A stretch of DNA of 64,000 nucleotides from Rhizobium sp. BK196. GTDB lineage: Bacteria > Pseudomonadota > Alphaproteobacteria > Rhizobiales > Rhizobiaceae. Made by a program: the position numbers and the translations under genes. The stretch is from contig NZ_JACHZB010000001.1 of assembly GCF_014193255.1 (NCBI RefSeq), forward strand, positions 401,921-465,920, given 5' to 3'. The notes beneath the pieces were generated by a model. The model was not told the origin of the DNA and did no database searches. It was given only the letters and a program-made list of their open reading frames with translations. Positions within the stretch are counted from its first letter, which is position 1; every line of letters starts with the position of its first letter. This document shows positions 8,982 to 17,173 of the stretch, piece after piece.

Positions 8982-10325
8982 TCAGCCACTCCACGACATT
9001 GCAGCTCTAGCCCAGATGCCGCGCTGCGCCTCCGGCACGGGGTCTATCGCGTTGAGCCTCATTGTTATCGAGCAAGCCTCTTCGTCGCTGAGTTCGGAAA
9101 GTTTCGTCAGTTTATTCAACTCGTCTACGCTCACGCCCAGGCGCTGCGTGATCATTTGCGCGATGTCCTGAGCGGTCAGCTGAACGGCCGCAGGCGGGCG
9201 TGTCTTCCCGTCCTCGTAAGCCAGACGTTTGGCTTCCAGATATCGGAAGTAGCGCTCTTTCACCTGCGGAATGGCCTGCGCGCTCTGCGACACCCTCATG
9301 GTCACGAAACCCTTGCAGCCCTGCGGATAGTAACGGGCGAGGGCCTCGTTGAGCTCACCCGCCTTCTTCAAGACATCGATCGCAATTGCATCGCTTGCTC
9401 GCGACAGTGCGGGATTGCCGTATTTCGCCACCATCGCGTCCGCTTGTACTCGCGGATCGATCTTGCCTCCGGAGGCTTGGGTCTCGACAAACAACTGCCG
9501 GGCCTCATCCTCGTGATCCATGAAGACTGCGTGAACGAAAGGATTGATGCCGGCGAGACCCTGCATCTCCTTTTCGAAGGAGCCAGCCTTCGTTTCCTGC
9601 GCAACCGCGCCCGGCGCGGCCTTCGCAGCTGCAGCGGGCTTTTGCTTCTCCGGGGACGGGCCGAGCGAGAGCAATGCCCTCCCCCAATAGCCGTGCATCT
9701 CCTTCGGCAGAGCGCCCAGGTTATAAAGTTTCTTTGCGATCGAGCACATCTCGTCGTCACTCACGCCATTTGGTGCCGCTCGCGCTTTTCGCACCTCCTC
9801 AGGCGTCATCCCCAGAAAGTGCGTCATAAGGTGGTGTTGGGCGTCGGAAGACATCAAGGCAACCGGAGCGCGGAATTTCCCATCCTCGTAAGCATAGGCT
9901 TTCGCTCGCAGATCATCCATTCGGCCGTTTCTGACCTCCACAACGGAATACCAGTCAGGCATATTCCCTGTGAAAAAATACTCGCAGCCTTCGGGATATT
10001 TGGCGGCCACGATATCGGCAAGCGCGGCCGTCTTCTCCATGATTGCAATCACGGCACTGTCGCCTGCGCGAGAGAGGACCGGAGTACCATACGTGGCGAT
10101 GACCGTCGCAAGGGTTTTCTTCTGTTCAACCCATTTCTGACGGCCCGCCTCCGCGTAGACTTTCAGTACGATATCCCTGTGATCCCGATAAATGGCCTGC
10201 AGATAAGGATCTGTCCGTCCGGTCAATCGGATCACCATATCCACAGGATCTTCCTCGGCATCTTGCGCGATTGCGCCCGAACCAAGCAGCGCCATCGCAG
10301 CCAGCAGCGAAAATAATCTCTTCAT
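8982..10325 (-). CDS. Secreted protein made of two tandem homologous halves
   Basis: 447 residues. A signal peptide (about residues 1-20, ending AIAQ) leads to two copies of a roughly 190-residue unit, about 35-230 and 258-445. Matching landmarks are YGTPVLSRAGD / YGNPALSRASD, YPEGCEYF / YPQGCKGF, AYEDGKFRAP / AYEDGKTRPP and SDDEMCSIAKKL / SDEEACSITMRL. Each half keeps two Cys (in EGC/QGC and in the MCSI/ACSI motif), so one disulfide per unit is plausible. An Ala/Pro/Lys linker (residues 235-255) joins them. I recognise no named family. It is likely periplasmic or exported. Transcription runs away from the SOS-type gene upstream. Confidence 0.75.
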   Translation of the reverse strand: MKRLFSLLAAMALLGSGAIAQDAEEDPVDMVIRLTGRTDPYLQAIYRDHRDIVLKVYAEAGRQKWVEQKKTLATVIATYGTPVLSRAGDSAVIAIMEKTAALADIVAAKYPEGCEYFFTGNMPDWYSVVEVRNGRMDDLRAKAYAYEDGKFRAPVALMSSDAQHHLMTHFLGMTPEEVRKARAAPNGVSDDEMCSIAKKLYNLGALPKEMHGYWGRALLSLGPSPEKQKPAAAAKAAPGAVAQETKAGSFEKEMQGLAGINPFVHAVFMDHEDEARQLFVETQASGGKIDPRVQADAMVAKYGNPALSRASDAIAIDVLKKAGELNEALARYYPQGCKGFVTMRVSQSAQAIPQVKERYFRYLEAKRLAYEDGKTRPPAAVQLTAQDIAQMITQRLGVSVDELNKLTKLSELSDEEACSITMRLNAIDPVPEAQRGIWARAAMSWSG

Positions 10326-10533
10326 GAAACCTTACCCCAAATAGTTGCAATTCTTTTACGTCTGAAATTCCAGACAGTCCACGGCCCGCTCGGAAAATGG
10401 TAAAAATATCAGAGGAATGCGCATGATGCCTCGGCGGTGGCCCCTTGCACATCCCGCAGCGTTAGCCGCCCAGAGATGATCGAACGACAGATTCCGGCCG
10501 CCCGTTCGGGCACTCACAAGGACAGTCCACACC

Positions 10534-10728
10534 TCAGCTATCCAGCTTCAGCGCCAGCTGCTGCCCGCCAAAAACCTTCAGCACATGCTTGTTGATCGGC
10601 CGCATCGCCTCGATGCGGCGCTGTTCTTCCCGCCTGCGCGCTTCGTGACGCTCGCGGTCTGCGCGCAGCTGCGCGGCAAAGGCCAGGGCCTTGTCTGCTG
10701 CTCCTGAATAACTCGGGCTTGCTGCCAT
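10534..10728 (-). CDS. Small SOS-linked hypothetical protein
   Basis: 64 residues from the ATG at 10728, which has GGAGAG just upstream; longer starts at 10740 and 10773 exist but 10773 lies inside the LexA box. The product is basic and helical, with a charged stretch RERHEARRREEQRRIEAM and a hydrophobic tail. No family recognised. The perfect GTTC-N7-GTTC box 38 bases upstream of the start implies LexA repression and induction by DNA damage. It is a candidate small SOS effector such as a division inhibitor or repair accessory; which one cannot be told from sequence. Confidence 0.6.
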   Translation of the reverse strand: MAASPSYSGAADKALAFAAQLRADRERHEARRREEQRRIEAMRPINKHVLKVFGGQQLALKLDS

Positions 10729-10765
10729 CGAACTCTCCATCAGAACATAGATGAGAAAATAATTT

Positions 10766-10780
10766 GTTCTCATTTTGTTC
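10766..10780. promoter_or_regulatory. LexA box GTTCTCATTTTGTTC
   Basis: Exact match to the alphaproteobacterial SOS box GTTC-N7-GTTC. It sits in the promoter zone of the minus-strand gene at 10534-10728. The other flank (plus strand) has no supported gene within 700 bases. Confidence 0.8.
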
Positions 10781-10897
10781 TCATTTTCGGAGAAGTCAAG
10801 AGTATCGTTTCAGAGCAGTATAATGCTTGGGGAACCGGCGCGGGATGAGCGGTGCCGGCGAAGAGACGGGAAAGCGTCAAACCATTGACGCAAAAGC

Positions 10898-10975
10898 TTA
10901 TTCTTTCGTCTGGATCCAGATCATGGCGAAAGACATTAGACCGCAAAGCGTGGCGATCAGAAGCAGGTCGTCCAT
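10898..10975 (-). CDS. 25-residue membrane micro-protein
   Basis: The frame reads ATG at 10975 to TAA at 10898. The peptide is almost a single hydrophobic helix (LLLIATLCGLMSFAMIWI) with a negative N-terminus (MDD) and a charged end (QTKE). A perfect AGGAGG sits six bases before the ATG, which is the main support for translation. Size and topology recall KdpF-like single-helix peptides that stabilise larger membrane complexes, but no partner gene is adjacent. A TGAAC-N16-CGTT sequence at 11024-11000 on the same strand is one mismatch from the EcfG general-stress promoter. Confidence 0.55.
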   Translation of the reverse strand: MDDLLLIATLCGLMSFAMIWIQTKE

Positions 10976-11065
10976 CGAATTCCTCCTGTTTGTGGCAAAA
11001 ACGCGGCAGAAGGATTTTGGTTCAATCGAGCCTCTGTGTCAGGCGATCTTCTCGCCCTCTTCTCA

Positions 11066-11269
11066 TCATGCCGGCCTGATGACGGTCATGATGACGATAT
11101 TGCCGGCTTCGTCCCGGGCGCTGTCCGTCGTCGCGATGACCTTGCCGCCAAATTCCGCCTCAGCTTCGGCGAATGCCTCTTTCACCAGCCGGAGCGTTTC
11201 CAGGTAGGCGCTGTTGTCACGCCTCGGCATTTCAAGCAATGCCTTGATCGCTGCGCTATCGTCCGCCAT
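11066..11269 (-). CDS. Small hypothetical protein
   Basis: 67 residues from the ATG at 11269. Short, acidic and soluble, with a helical middle (RLVKEAFAEAEAEFGGKV) and a C-terminal strand NIVIMTVIRPA. No family recognised. An upstream ATG at 11281 is possible. It runs in the same direction as the two micro-genes to its left. Confidence 0.45.
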   Translation of the reverse strand: MADDSAAIKALLEMPRRDNSAYLETLRLVKEAFAEAEAEFGGKVIATTDSARDEAGNIVIMTVIRPA

Positions 11270-11551
11270 GGGGCTGATCATCCTCTTCTGCTCGATCCAG
11301 ACATCGAGAATATCAGGATCGTTTCGCGTGCCTTCCCCGAAAACGGAACATGGGTCAAGCGCGGGAAGCCTTCAAGAAGATGACAGCCCGCCCCTCGAAC
11401 ACCCATCTCGCTTTATCGCCATGCGTCATGTATAAGCCCTCGTCCCGTTGACGCCCGCTCCGGCCTTTCGCCAACCGGCCTTGCAGGATCGGGCCTCTGC
11501 CACGACATGAGGCCACGGGACATGCGACCGGACGAAAGAAGACTTGAGATC

Positions 11552-12589
11552 ATGACGACGGTAAACACGGCTATTTCAGAACGAAACCAGCGCTATTTCA
11601 AGGCGCCGGTCTTTGCCGTCGCGCCCATGATCGACTGGACCGACCGCCATTGCCGTTTCTTCCACCGTCAGATCAGCGGCAATGCTTTGCTCTATACGGA
11701 AATGGTCGTCGCCGACGCGATCATCCACGGCCCGCGCGAGCGCCTTCTCTCCTTCGATGGCACCGAACATCCCCTCGCCCTGCAGCTCGGCGGCTCGGAC
11801 CCGGCAAAGCTCGCTGAGGCCGTGCGCATCGCCGAGCCCTACGGATATGACGAGATCAACCTCAATGTCGGCTGCCCGTCGGATCGTGTCCAATCCGGCA
11901 CCTTCGGCGCCTGCCTGATGCTCACACCTGAGACCGTTGCCGAATGCGTCGCCGCCATGAAGAAGGTCGCCAAGGTCCCGGTCACGGTCAAATGCCGCAT
12001 CGGCGTCGATGAGCAGGAGCCGGAAGAGGCCCTGCCCATGCTGATGCGCCAGGTGCTCGACGCCGGCGCCGACGCGATCTGGATCCACGCCCGCAAGGCC
12101 TGGCTGAAGGGCCTGAGCCCGAAGGAAAACCGCGAGATCCCGCCGCTCGATTACGAGATCGTCTATCGCATGAAGGCCAGCTTCCCCGATGTCTTCATCG
12201 GCATCAATGGCGGCATCCAGACGCTGGACGAGGCTGAAGGCCACCTCGCCCATGTCGACGGCGTCATGCTCGGCCGCGCCGCCTATCAGAATGCCGCGAT
12301 CCTTTCCGATGTCGACCACCGTTTCTACGGCGCACCTGCCGCCAAGCCCGACTGGAACGATCTCCGCGACCGTATGATGGCCTATGCTGCCGGCCATATC
12401 GCCAATGGCGGCCGCCTGCAGCATATCGCCCGCCACATGGTCGGTCTCTTCACTGGCCTGCCGGGCGCCCGCCGCTACCGCCAGATCCTGTCGACCGATG
12501 CCGCAAAGCCGAAAGCCGGCCCGGAAGTGATTGCCGCCGCCTTCGCCGCGGTCGATTTCTTGGGTGCGGCGGAAGCCGTCAGCGCGTGA
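11552..12589 (+). CDS. dusA: tRNA-dihydrouridine synthase A
   Basis: 345 residues from the ATG at 11552 (an in-frame ATG at 11507 would add 15 unconserved residues). It is an FMN-dependent TIM-barrel enzyme that reduces uridines 20/20a in the tRNA D-loop. Visible marks are APMIDWTDRHCRFF near the start, the NVGCPSDRVQ motif and the catalytic Cys in FGACLM, then IHARKAWLKGLSPKENR and GRAAYQNA, all typical of DusA. The gene appears complete. dusA is a documented integration site for prophages and islands in Proteobacteria, and here the prophage-like module lies directly 5' of it. Confidence 0.95.
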   Translation: MTTVNTAISERNQRYFKAPVFAVAPMIDWTDRHCRFFHRQISGNALLYTEMVVADAIIHGPRERLLSFDGTEHPLALQLGGSDPAKLAEAVRIAEPYGYDEINLNVGCPSDRVQSGTFGACLMLTPETVAECVAAMKKVAKVPVTVKCRIGVDEQEPEEALPMLMRQVLDAGADAIWIHARKAWLKGLSPKENREIPPLDYEIVYRMKASFPDVFIGINGGIQTLDEAEGHLAHVDGVMLGRAAYQNAAILSDVDHRFYGAPAAKPDWNDLRDRMMAYAAGHIANGGRLQHIARHMVGLFTGLPGARRYRQILSTDAAKPKAGPEVIAAAFAAVDFLGAAEAVSA

Positions 12590-12693
12590 CGGCATAATGG
12601 CGCAGGCCGGTGCATTTCCCTTCGACGTCTGAACGAAGTTCTTTTGAACGCGTTTATAACCATCCCCGCGATGGAAGGTGAAAGGAAACGCTC

Positions 12694-13212
12694 ATGAAGA
12701 ACCTCATGATATTAGCCGCTGCCGCTTCCCTCGGTTTTGTCCCCGTGGCGCAGGCCGCGAGCCAGCATAAGCAACCGAAACACGCTAGCCAGCAGGTCGT
12801 CAATGAACCGAGGCAACGCCTCGGCACGCTTTCCTGTGAGGTCGCCGGCGGTGCCGGCATGATCATCGGATCGAACAAGGCGATCGATTGCCGCTTCAAG
12901 CAGCAAAGCGGCAAGGTGGAGCACTATACCGGCTCGATCGGAAAGCTCGGTCTCGATATCGGCGTTACCGGCAAATCGTACCTCAGCTGGATCGTCGTCA
13001 ACACGGCGCCTACGCGCGTCGGCGATGGCGCTCTCGCCGGTACCTATGTCGGCGCATCGGCCAGCGCGTCCGTCGGCGTCGGCCTCGGGGCAAATGCCCT
13101 GGTGGGCGGGAATTCGAAGAATTTCGCATTGCAGCCGCTCAGCGGCGAAACCGGAACCGGCGTGAATGTGGCCGCAGGCGTTTCCCGCCTCCAGCTGAAG
13201 GCAGCGCGCTAG
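12694..13212 (+). CDS. DUF992 family exported protein
   Basis: 172 residues with a signal peptide (cleavage after VAQA, about residue 21). It carries the full DUF992 pattern: LGTLSCEVAGGAGMIIGS, a second Cys in AIDCRF, HYTGSIGKLGLDIG, GALAGTYVGASASASVGVG and a final NFALQPLSGETG with NVAAGV. The family is periplasmic, common in Rhizobiales and of unknown function; the two Cys likely form a disulfide. A TGAAC-N16-CGTT sequence at 12630-12654 resembles an EcfG stress promoter with one mismatch. Confidence 0.85.
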   Translation: MKNLMILAAAASLGFVPVAQAASQHKQPKHASQQVVNEPRQRLGTLSCEVAGGAGMIIGSNKAIDCRFKQQSGKVEHYTGSIGKLGLDIGVTGKSYLSWIVVNTAPTRVGDGALAGTYVGASASASVGVGLGANALVGGNSKNFALQPLSGETGTGVNVAAGVSRLQLKAAR

Positions 13213-13216
13213 GTCC

Positions 13217-13237
13217 CGAACGCCGCCTTAGCGTTCG
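13217..13237. terminator. Hairpin between convergent genes
   Basis: CGAACGC (13217-13223), a 7-base loop, GCGTTCG (13231-13237). It lies between the DUF992 gene and the end of the convergent HlyD gene, whose stop codon is in the loop. It probably ends both transcripts, though it lacks a long T-run. Confidence 0.5.
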
Positions 13238-14544
13238 TGCAAGCTATCCTGAAACGTCTTGATGAGCGGAGAAAAGAAATAGCTGATCAGACGTCTCTCG
13301 CCGGTGACAATGTCAACGCTCGCGGTCATTCCCGACGCAAGGCGAATAGGCCGGCCATCGATCTGCATGGCCGGTTTGTCGAGTTTCAGGCGAACGGCAT
13401 AGACCCAGTTCGATTGGTCGGCATTCTGCCGTGCATCGGCCCCCACCCCAGTTACTTCCGCCGCAAGCATCCCGAAACGCTCGGCCGGGAAAGCTGCCAG
13501 TTTGACGTAGGCCCGTTGACCTGATCGCAGAAAACCGACGTCACTGTTGTCAAAGAGCGCCTCCAGTTCAAGGGGGGAGTCCTGGGGGACGATCGTCATG
13601 GTCGGCGTGCCTTCGTCGAGGAAGCCGCCAATCGTCGAGACGCTTAAGTTTTCGACGATGCCATCCACCGGCGACACCAGCGTCATGTTGGCGAGATTTT
13701 GCTTAGCGGCCTTGAGTTCGGCGGCGGCCCGCGCCATCGCAGTCGCTGTATCATTCAGCTGCTTTTGATAGGTCACCAGAGCTGCGGAGATGACTTTCTG
13801 GCGCTGCTTGCGGATTTCATCCTTTTCGGCTGCGAGTTGCTGCAGCGTTTTTGAAGCAATGTTGACCTCCCCTTCGACCACGGTCACTTCCCGCAGTCGG
13901 TCAAAATAATCTGCCCGGCTGATGACGCCCTGCTTCTCCAGTGCGTCATAGGATTTGAACTTGTCGGCCACGATCCGATAATCGGCATCGGCGTTGGCGA
14001 GGCGGGCCTGGCTGACGCTTTCGGCTGATTCAGTCTTGCGCAAGGCGGAATCCAGCTGGGCGACATCGTCGCTGACCGACACAAGGGTGGCGCGAACCAA
14101 GGCCGACGTAGCATCGGAGGCTGCATAGGGTTGACCAGACAGCCGTCCCAGTCCCGAGGATACGAAGATGGGAGATGCGGGATCCACCTGAGACAACGGC
14201 GCCAGGATTGCCTGAGCGGCCAGGTGATCCTGTTCGAGCGCTCGAAGGTTCGCGGTGAGTTGGTCGACGAGGCTGCGAGCCTCCGTATCTTCAAGACTGA
14301 TCAGCGCATCCCCTTGCGAAACCCGCTGGCCTTCACGGACATTGATCGCGGCAACCTTACCCTGAAAACGCGATTGAATGGTCTGCACTCGCGCGACCGG
14401 CACGATGCGCCCCTGCCCGGTCGCAATGATCTCGGTCTTGAACACCACGCTACCGACAACGAAAGATACGAACATCAGGAGAAATATCCAGATCGTCAGG
14501 CGAAGGGTGGGCGACGGCGCGGAGATGCCGATTGCATCAGGCAT
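13228..14544 (-). CDS. HlyD-type membrane fusion protein of type I secretion
   Basis: 438 residues from the ATG at 14544. One N-terminal membrane helix (about residues 17-37, IWIFLLMFVSFVVGSVVF) is followed by the lipoyl-like half-motif (RIVPVARVQTIQ, VREGQRVSQGDALISLED). Next come a long coiled coil (about 85-260) and the second lipoyl half and beta-barrel (VSPVDGIVENLSVSTIGGFL). This is the periplasmic adaptor that links an inner-membrane ABC exporter to TolC. It overlaps the ABC gene by 8 bases, so the two are one translationally coupled operon. No TolC homologue is in the window. Confidence 0.92.
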   Translation of the reverse strand: MPDAIGISAPSPTLRLTIWIFLLMFVSFVVGSVVFKTEIIATGQGRIVPVARVQTIQSRFQGKVAAINVREGQRVSQGDALISLEDTEARSLVDQLTANLRALEQDHLAAQAILAPLSQVDPASPIFVSSGLGRLSGQPYAASDATSALVRATLVSVSDDVAQLDSALRKTESAESVSQARLANADADYRIVADKFKSYDALEKQGVISRADYFDRLREVTVVEGEVNIASKTLQQLAAEKDEIRKQRQKVISAALVTYQKQLNDTATAMARAAAELKAAKQNLANMTLVSPVDGIVENLSVSTIGGFLDEGTPTMTIVPQDSPLELEALFDNSDVGFLRSGQRAYVKLAAFPAERFGMLAAEVTGVGADARQNADQSNWVYAVRLKLDKPAMQIDGRPIRLASGMTASVDIVTGERRLISYFFSPLIKTFQDSLHER

Positions 14545-16228
14545 GCAACACCTGCAACGGGGAACGAATTGCCGTGCCCATATCGATGACGTTGACATCC
14601 TCGCCCAGCAGATCCCGACGATGGGTGATGACAACAGTCGCGACCGTCTTGCTGACGTTGGCGATCGTGGCGACGACGACGCTCTCCGCCTCATCGTCCA
14701 GCGCGCTCGTCGGCTCATCGAGCACGAGGATCGAAGGTTTCGCGAGGAGCGCGCGCGCAATCGACAGCCTCTGGCGCTGGCCGCCCGACAGAAAGCCCCC
14801 TCGTTCGCCGACCTGCTGCTCGATACCGTTTTCCAGGCTCGCCACAAATTCATCGCTGGCGCTTGCCTGCAGCGCCCATGCGATTTCTTCGGCGGTCGCC
14901 GACGGGTTGGCGATCATCAGGTTTTCAAGAATCGAGCCGGAAAACAGCACCGGTTCCTGTGGCACGTAGGACAGGCTCCTGCGCAGGCTGTATGGGTCGA
15001 ATTGGGAAATATCCCTCCCGTCGACAGCGACGATGCCCGATGTCGGCTGGTAGAGCCCGACCAGGATTTTCCCGATGGTCGACTTGCCGCAGCCCGATGG
15101 CCCGACGATGATCGAAGGCCTGTCCGCGCTAATCATGACCGAATATCCTTTGATGACGAAATGATCCGGCTGGTAGCCGAACCAGATGTCTCTCATCTCA
15201 AGTTCGGCAATACCTTGCAGATCGAACGCTGGCTTGGCCGTTTCTTCTTCCGGGGGCTCGTTGATGAGATCCCCGAGGCGATAACGAGCGACCTTCAGGC
15301 CGAGCCACTGCTGCCAGATCGTGGACAACGACATGATCGGCCCCGAAACCTTATCGGACAGCATGTGGAACGCGATGAGCTCCCCAAGCGTAATGGTGTT
15401 GGCAAAAACCAACTGTGCGCCGAAGAAAATGATCAGGATGTTGGAGGCGCTGCCGAGCACATTCTGGATGGCTCCCGAGCCGATATCCCACTTGATGACT
15501 CGAAACCGCTCGGTGAGGCTCGCGATTAACGTTTCCTGCAGCCGGGCGTGCTGGATGCGTTCGCCGGCCATCGCCTTCACGGTGGTGAGATTGCCCAGGA
15601 TCTCGACGAGCCGGGTCTGGTGAAAGGATTCGGATAGGAAAGCAGTCTGCATGCGGTTGCGCAGGAACGGTCCGAGCGCACCAAAGACAAGCAGTTGCAG
15701 CGGCAGCGCAATCACGACGATCAGGGTGAGGAAGGGACTGAGTGCGAGGAGCGCAACGACGTAGATCACGGCAAACAAAGCGTCGACCACAACGCTTGCC
15801 ACCGTTCCCGTCAGGAAGCCGCGCACGGTGTCGATTTCGCCGATCCGGGCCAAAGTCTCGCCCACCTGCCAGCGTTGCAGGAAGGCGAGCGGCAGATTGA
15901 GGACGTGCCGGAAGATCCGGTTGGCCAGCTCGGCGGTCAACCGGTTGGCGATGTGGTTGCTGAGATAGGTGGAGAGAGCGTCCAGGATGACCGTAAAGAC
16001 GGCCGTGGCCGTCAGAATGCCGACGATCAGGACCAGCGACGCCTCGCGCTGGAACGGCAGCACGCGGTCGATCACCGTCTGGAAGACGAACGGCTGCACC
16101 AATCCCATTAACCGGATGACCGAGGCGGTCAGCATAACTTCGGCGACGAGAGGCGTATAGGGCAAGGTCGATTTGGCGAACCACGCCAATGAGGCCGGCT
16201 CACCGCTGTTGCTTGAGGAAACTGACAT
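14537..16228 (-). CDS. Peptidase-less type I secretion ABC transporter
   Basis: 563 residues. The transmembrane domain starts within the first 30 residues, so the N-terminal C39 or C39-like domain (about 130 residues) of HlyB/PrtD-class exporters is missing. Six hydrophobic segments span about 25-290. The ATPase half has Walker A GPSGCGKST, signature LSGGQRQRLSIA, Walker B ILVLDEPT and the H-loop VITHR. It would form a half-transporter dimer with the HlyD protein downstream. It is divergent from the 70-residue peptide gene at 16655, its obvious candidate substrate. Without C39 the substrate would not need a double-glycine leader, and that peptide has none. Confidence 0.9.
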   Translation of the reverse strand: MSVSSSNSGEPASLAWFAKSTLPYTPLVAEVMLTASVIRLMGLVQPFVFQTVIDRVLPFQREASLVLIVGILTATAVFTVILDALSTYLSNHIANRLTAELANRIFRHVLNLPLAFLQRWQVGETLARIGEIDTVRGFLTGTVASVVVDALFAVIYVVALLALSPFLTLIVVIALPLQLLVFGALGPFLRNRMQTAFLSESFHQTRLVEILGNLTTVKAMAGERIQHARLQETLIASLTERFRVIKWDIGSGAIQNVLGSASNILIIFFGAQLVFANTITLGELIAFHMLSDKVSGPIMSLSTIWQQWLGLKVARYRLGDLINEPPEEETAKPAFDLQGIAELEMRDIWFGYQPDHFVIKGYSVMISADRPSIIVGPSGCGKSTIGKILVGLYQPTSGIVAVDGRDISQFDPYSLRRSLSYVPQEPVLFSGSILENLMIANPSATAEEIAWALQASASDEFVASLENGIEQQVGERGGFLSGGQRQRLSIARALLAKPSILVLDEPTSALDDEAESVVVATIANVSKTVATVVITHRRDLLGEDVNVIDMGTAIRSPLQVLHA

Positions 16229-16654
16229 GGAAAAGCTGAGAACCGCCCGAATTAAACGCGCCTTTGATTAGCGCAGATAAGCATTGTCCGCAACCTACCC
16301 TAGAAAGTTCCAGATACCTCAAACTTGCACGCACTTCGGCCACATTATCGAAGGTGAAAACTTCAGCTGAACGCTTCGGCGAACTTCAGAAGGCTGACCT
16401 TCCTCGCCGCGAAAAGCATGAAAACCGCGGATGCTCAGTATGGACGGGCACAGTGACTGTCGATCGCTATAGCGATACTCTAATTAAGGATATTGATCTC
16501 GCGCCGGCCGCGCAGCCCTCAGCAGCGATACCAGACAGGACAAGGAAAAGCTGCTCAGCAAAAGAATTTTATTGATTAAGTTGTAAAAGCAAGCATATTT
16601 CTTGCGCGTAAATCGCGCATCTACAACATATTTACATTTTAAAGGAGAATATCC
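16229..16654. promoter_or_regulatory. AT-rich divergent control region of exporter and 70-residue peptide
   Basis: 426 bases, clearly more AT-rich than the flanks in the last 200. Just before the peptide gene are nested inverted repeats: GTTGTA (16580-16585) with TACAAC (16622-16627), and TGCGCG (16603-16608) with CGCGCA (16614-16619). These could be a regulator site or a structured 5' leader. The plus-strand frame at 16264-16575 was judged unlikely to be coding. Confidence 0.45.
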
Positions 16655-16867
16655 ATGGCTTTCGGTAGCGCTATCGGCAAAGTCTTCCCGGCGATCACAT
16701 CGATCACGAAAGTGAACCCGAGCCTTTTCACCCCAAAGCTGGGCACCAGTTTCCTCCCAGCCACAAGCAACCCACTGTCAGCGTTGCTCGCGACGGCCTC
16801 CAAGAACGCCCTACAGAATCTTACCCCGGCCCAAATCGCCGCCGTACAGGCCCTGCTCAAGAAGTAA
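16655..16867 (+). CDS. 70-residue cationic secreted-peptide candidate
   Basis: The ATG at 16655 has AAAGGAG seven bases upstream. The product has six Lys (positions 9, 19, 28, 50, 69, 70) and no Asp, Glu, Arg, His, Cys, Trp or Tyr, so its net charge is about +6. It is rich in Ala, Leu, Thr, Ser and Pro. The first half has Pro-broken hydrophobic segments (KVFPAITSITKV, LFTPKLG) and the last 20 residues can form an amphipathic helix (LTPAQIAAVQALLKK). No Sec signal, double-glycine leader or RTX repeats are seen. Divergence from a peptidase-less ABC/HlyD pair suggests an unprocessed type I substrate such as a bacteriocin or signalling peptide. Function is inferred from context only. Confidence 0.6.
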   Translation: MAFGSAIGKVFPAITSITKVNPSLFTPKLGTSFLPATSNPLSALLATASKNALQNLTPAQIAAVQALLKK

Positions 16868-16873
16868 TGCAAT

Positions 16874-16907
16874 CGGCGGACCGTCCGATTGTGATTACGG
16901 TCCGCCG
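16874..16907 (+). terminator. Hairpin after the 70-residue peptide gene
   Basis: Perfect 11-base stem CGGCGGACCGT (16874-16884) / ACGGTCCGCCG (16897-16907) with a 12-base loop, 7 bases past the stop codon. There is no T-run, so it may act in RNA stability as much as termination. Confidence 0.55.
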
Positions 16908-17173
16908 GCCACATCCTTAGAACAATTCGTGCAACAGACTTGTCGAGGATGACGAAACGCTGATCGGGCGACACGGGCCAACCAGCTGGTGCGCACCACT
17001 CCGCCTCCCCAAGTGTCTCCTTCTTCGCTGCCACCCGTCAGCGCAACTGCTAGTCTTCCGTCTTCTCAATGGCACGGTGGCGTCGTACTTTGCGCTACAG
17101 CAAGACATTTCGCAGCGCAGATCCACGTTTACGAACCGCGCCTGTAAACTGCTATCTACACGAGGCCAGCAGT

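Noticed and set aside
16264..16575. Plus-strand frame of 103 codons upstream of the 70-residue peptide
   Set aside because: No ribosome binding site and atypical composition; more likely control region.
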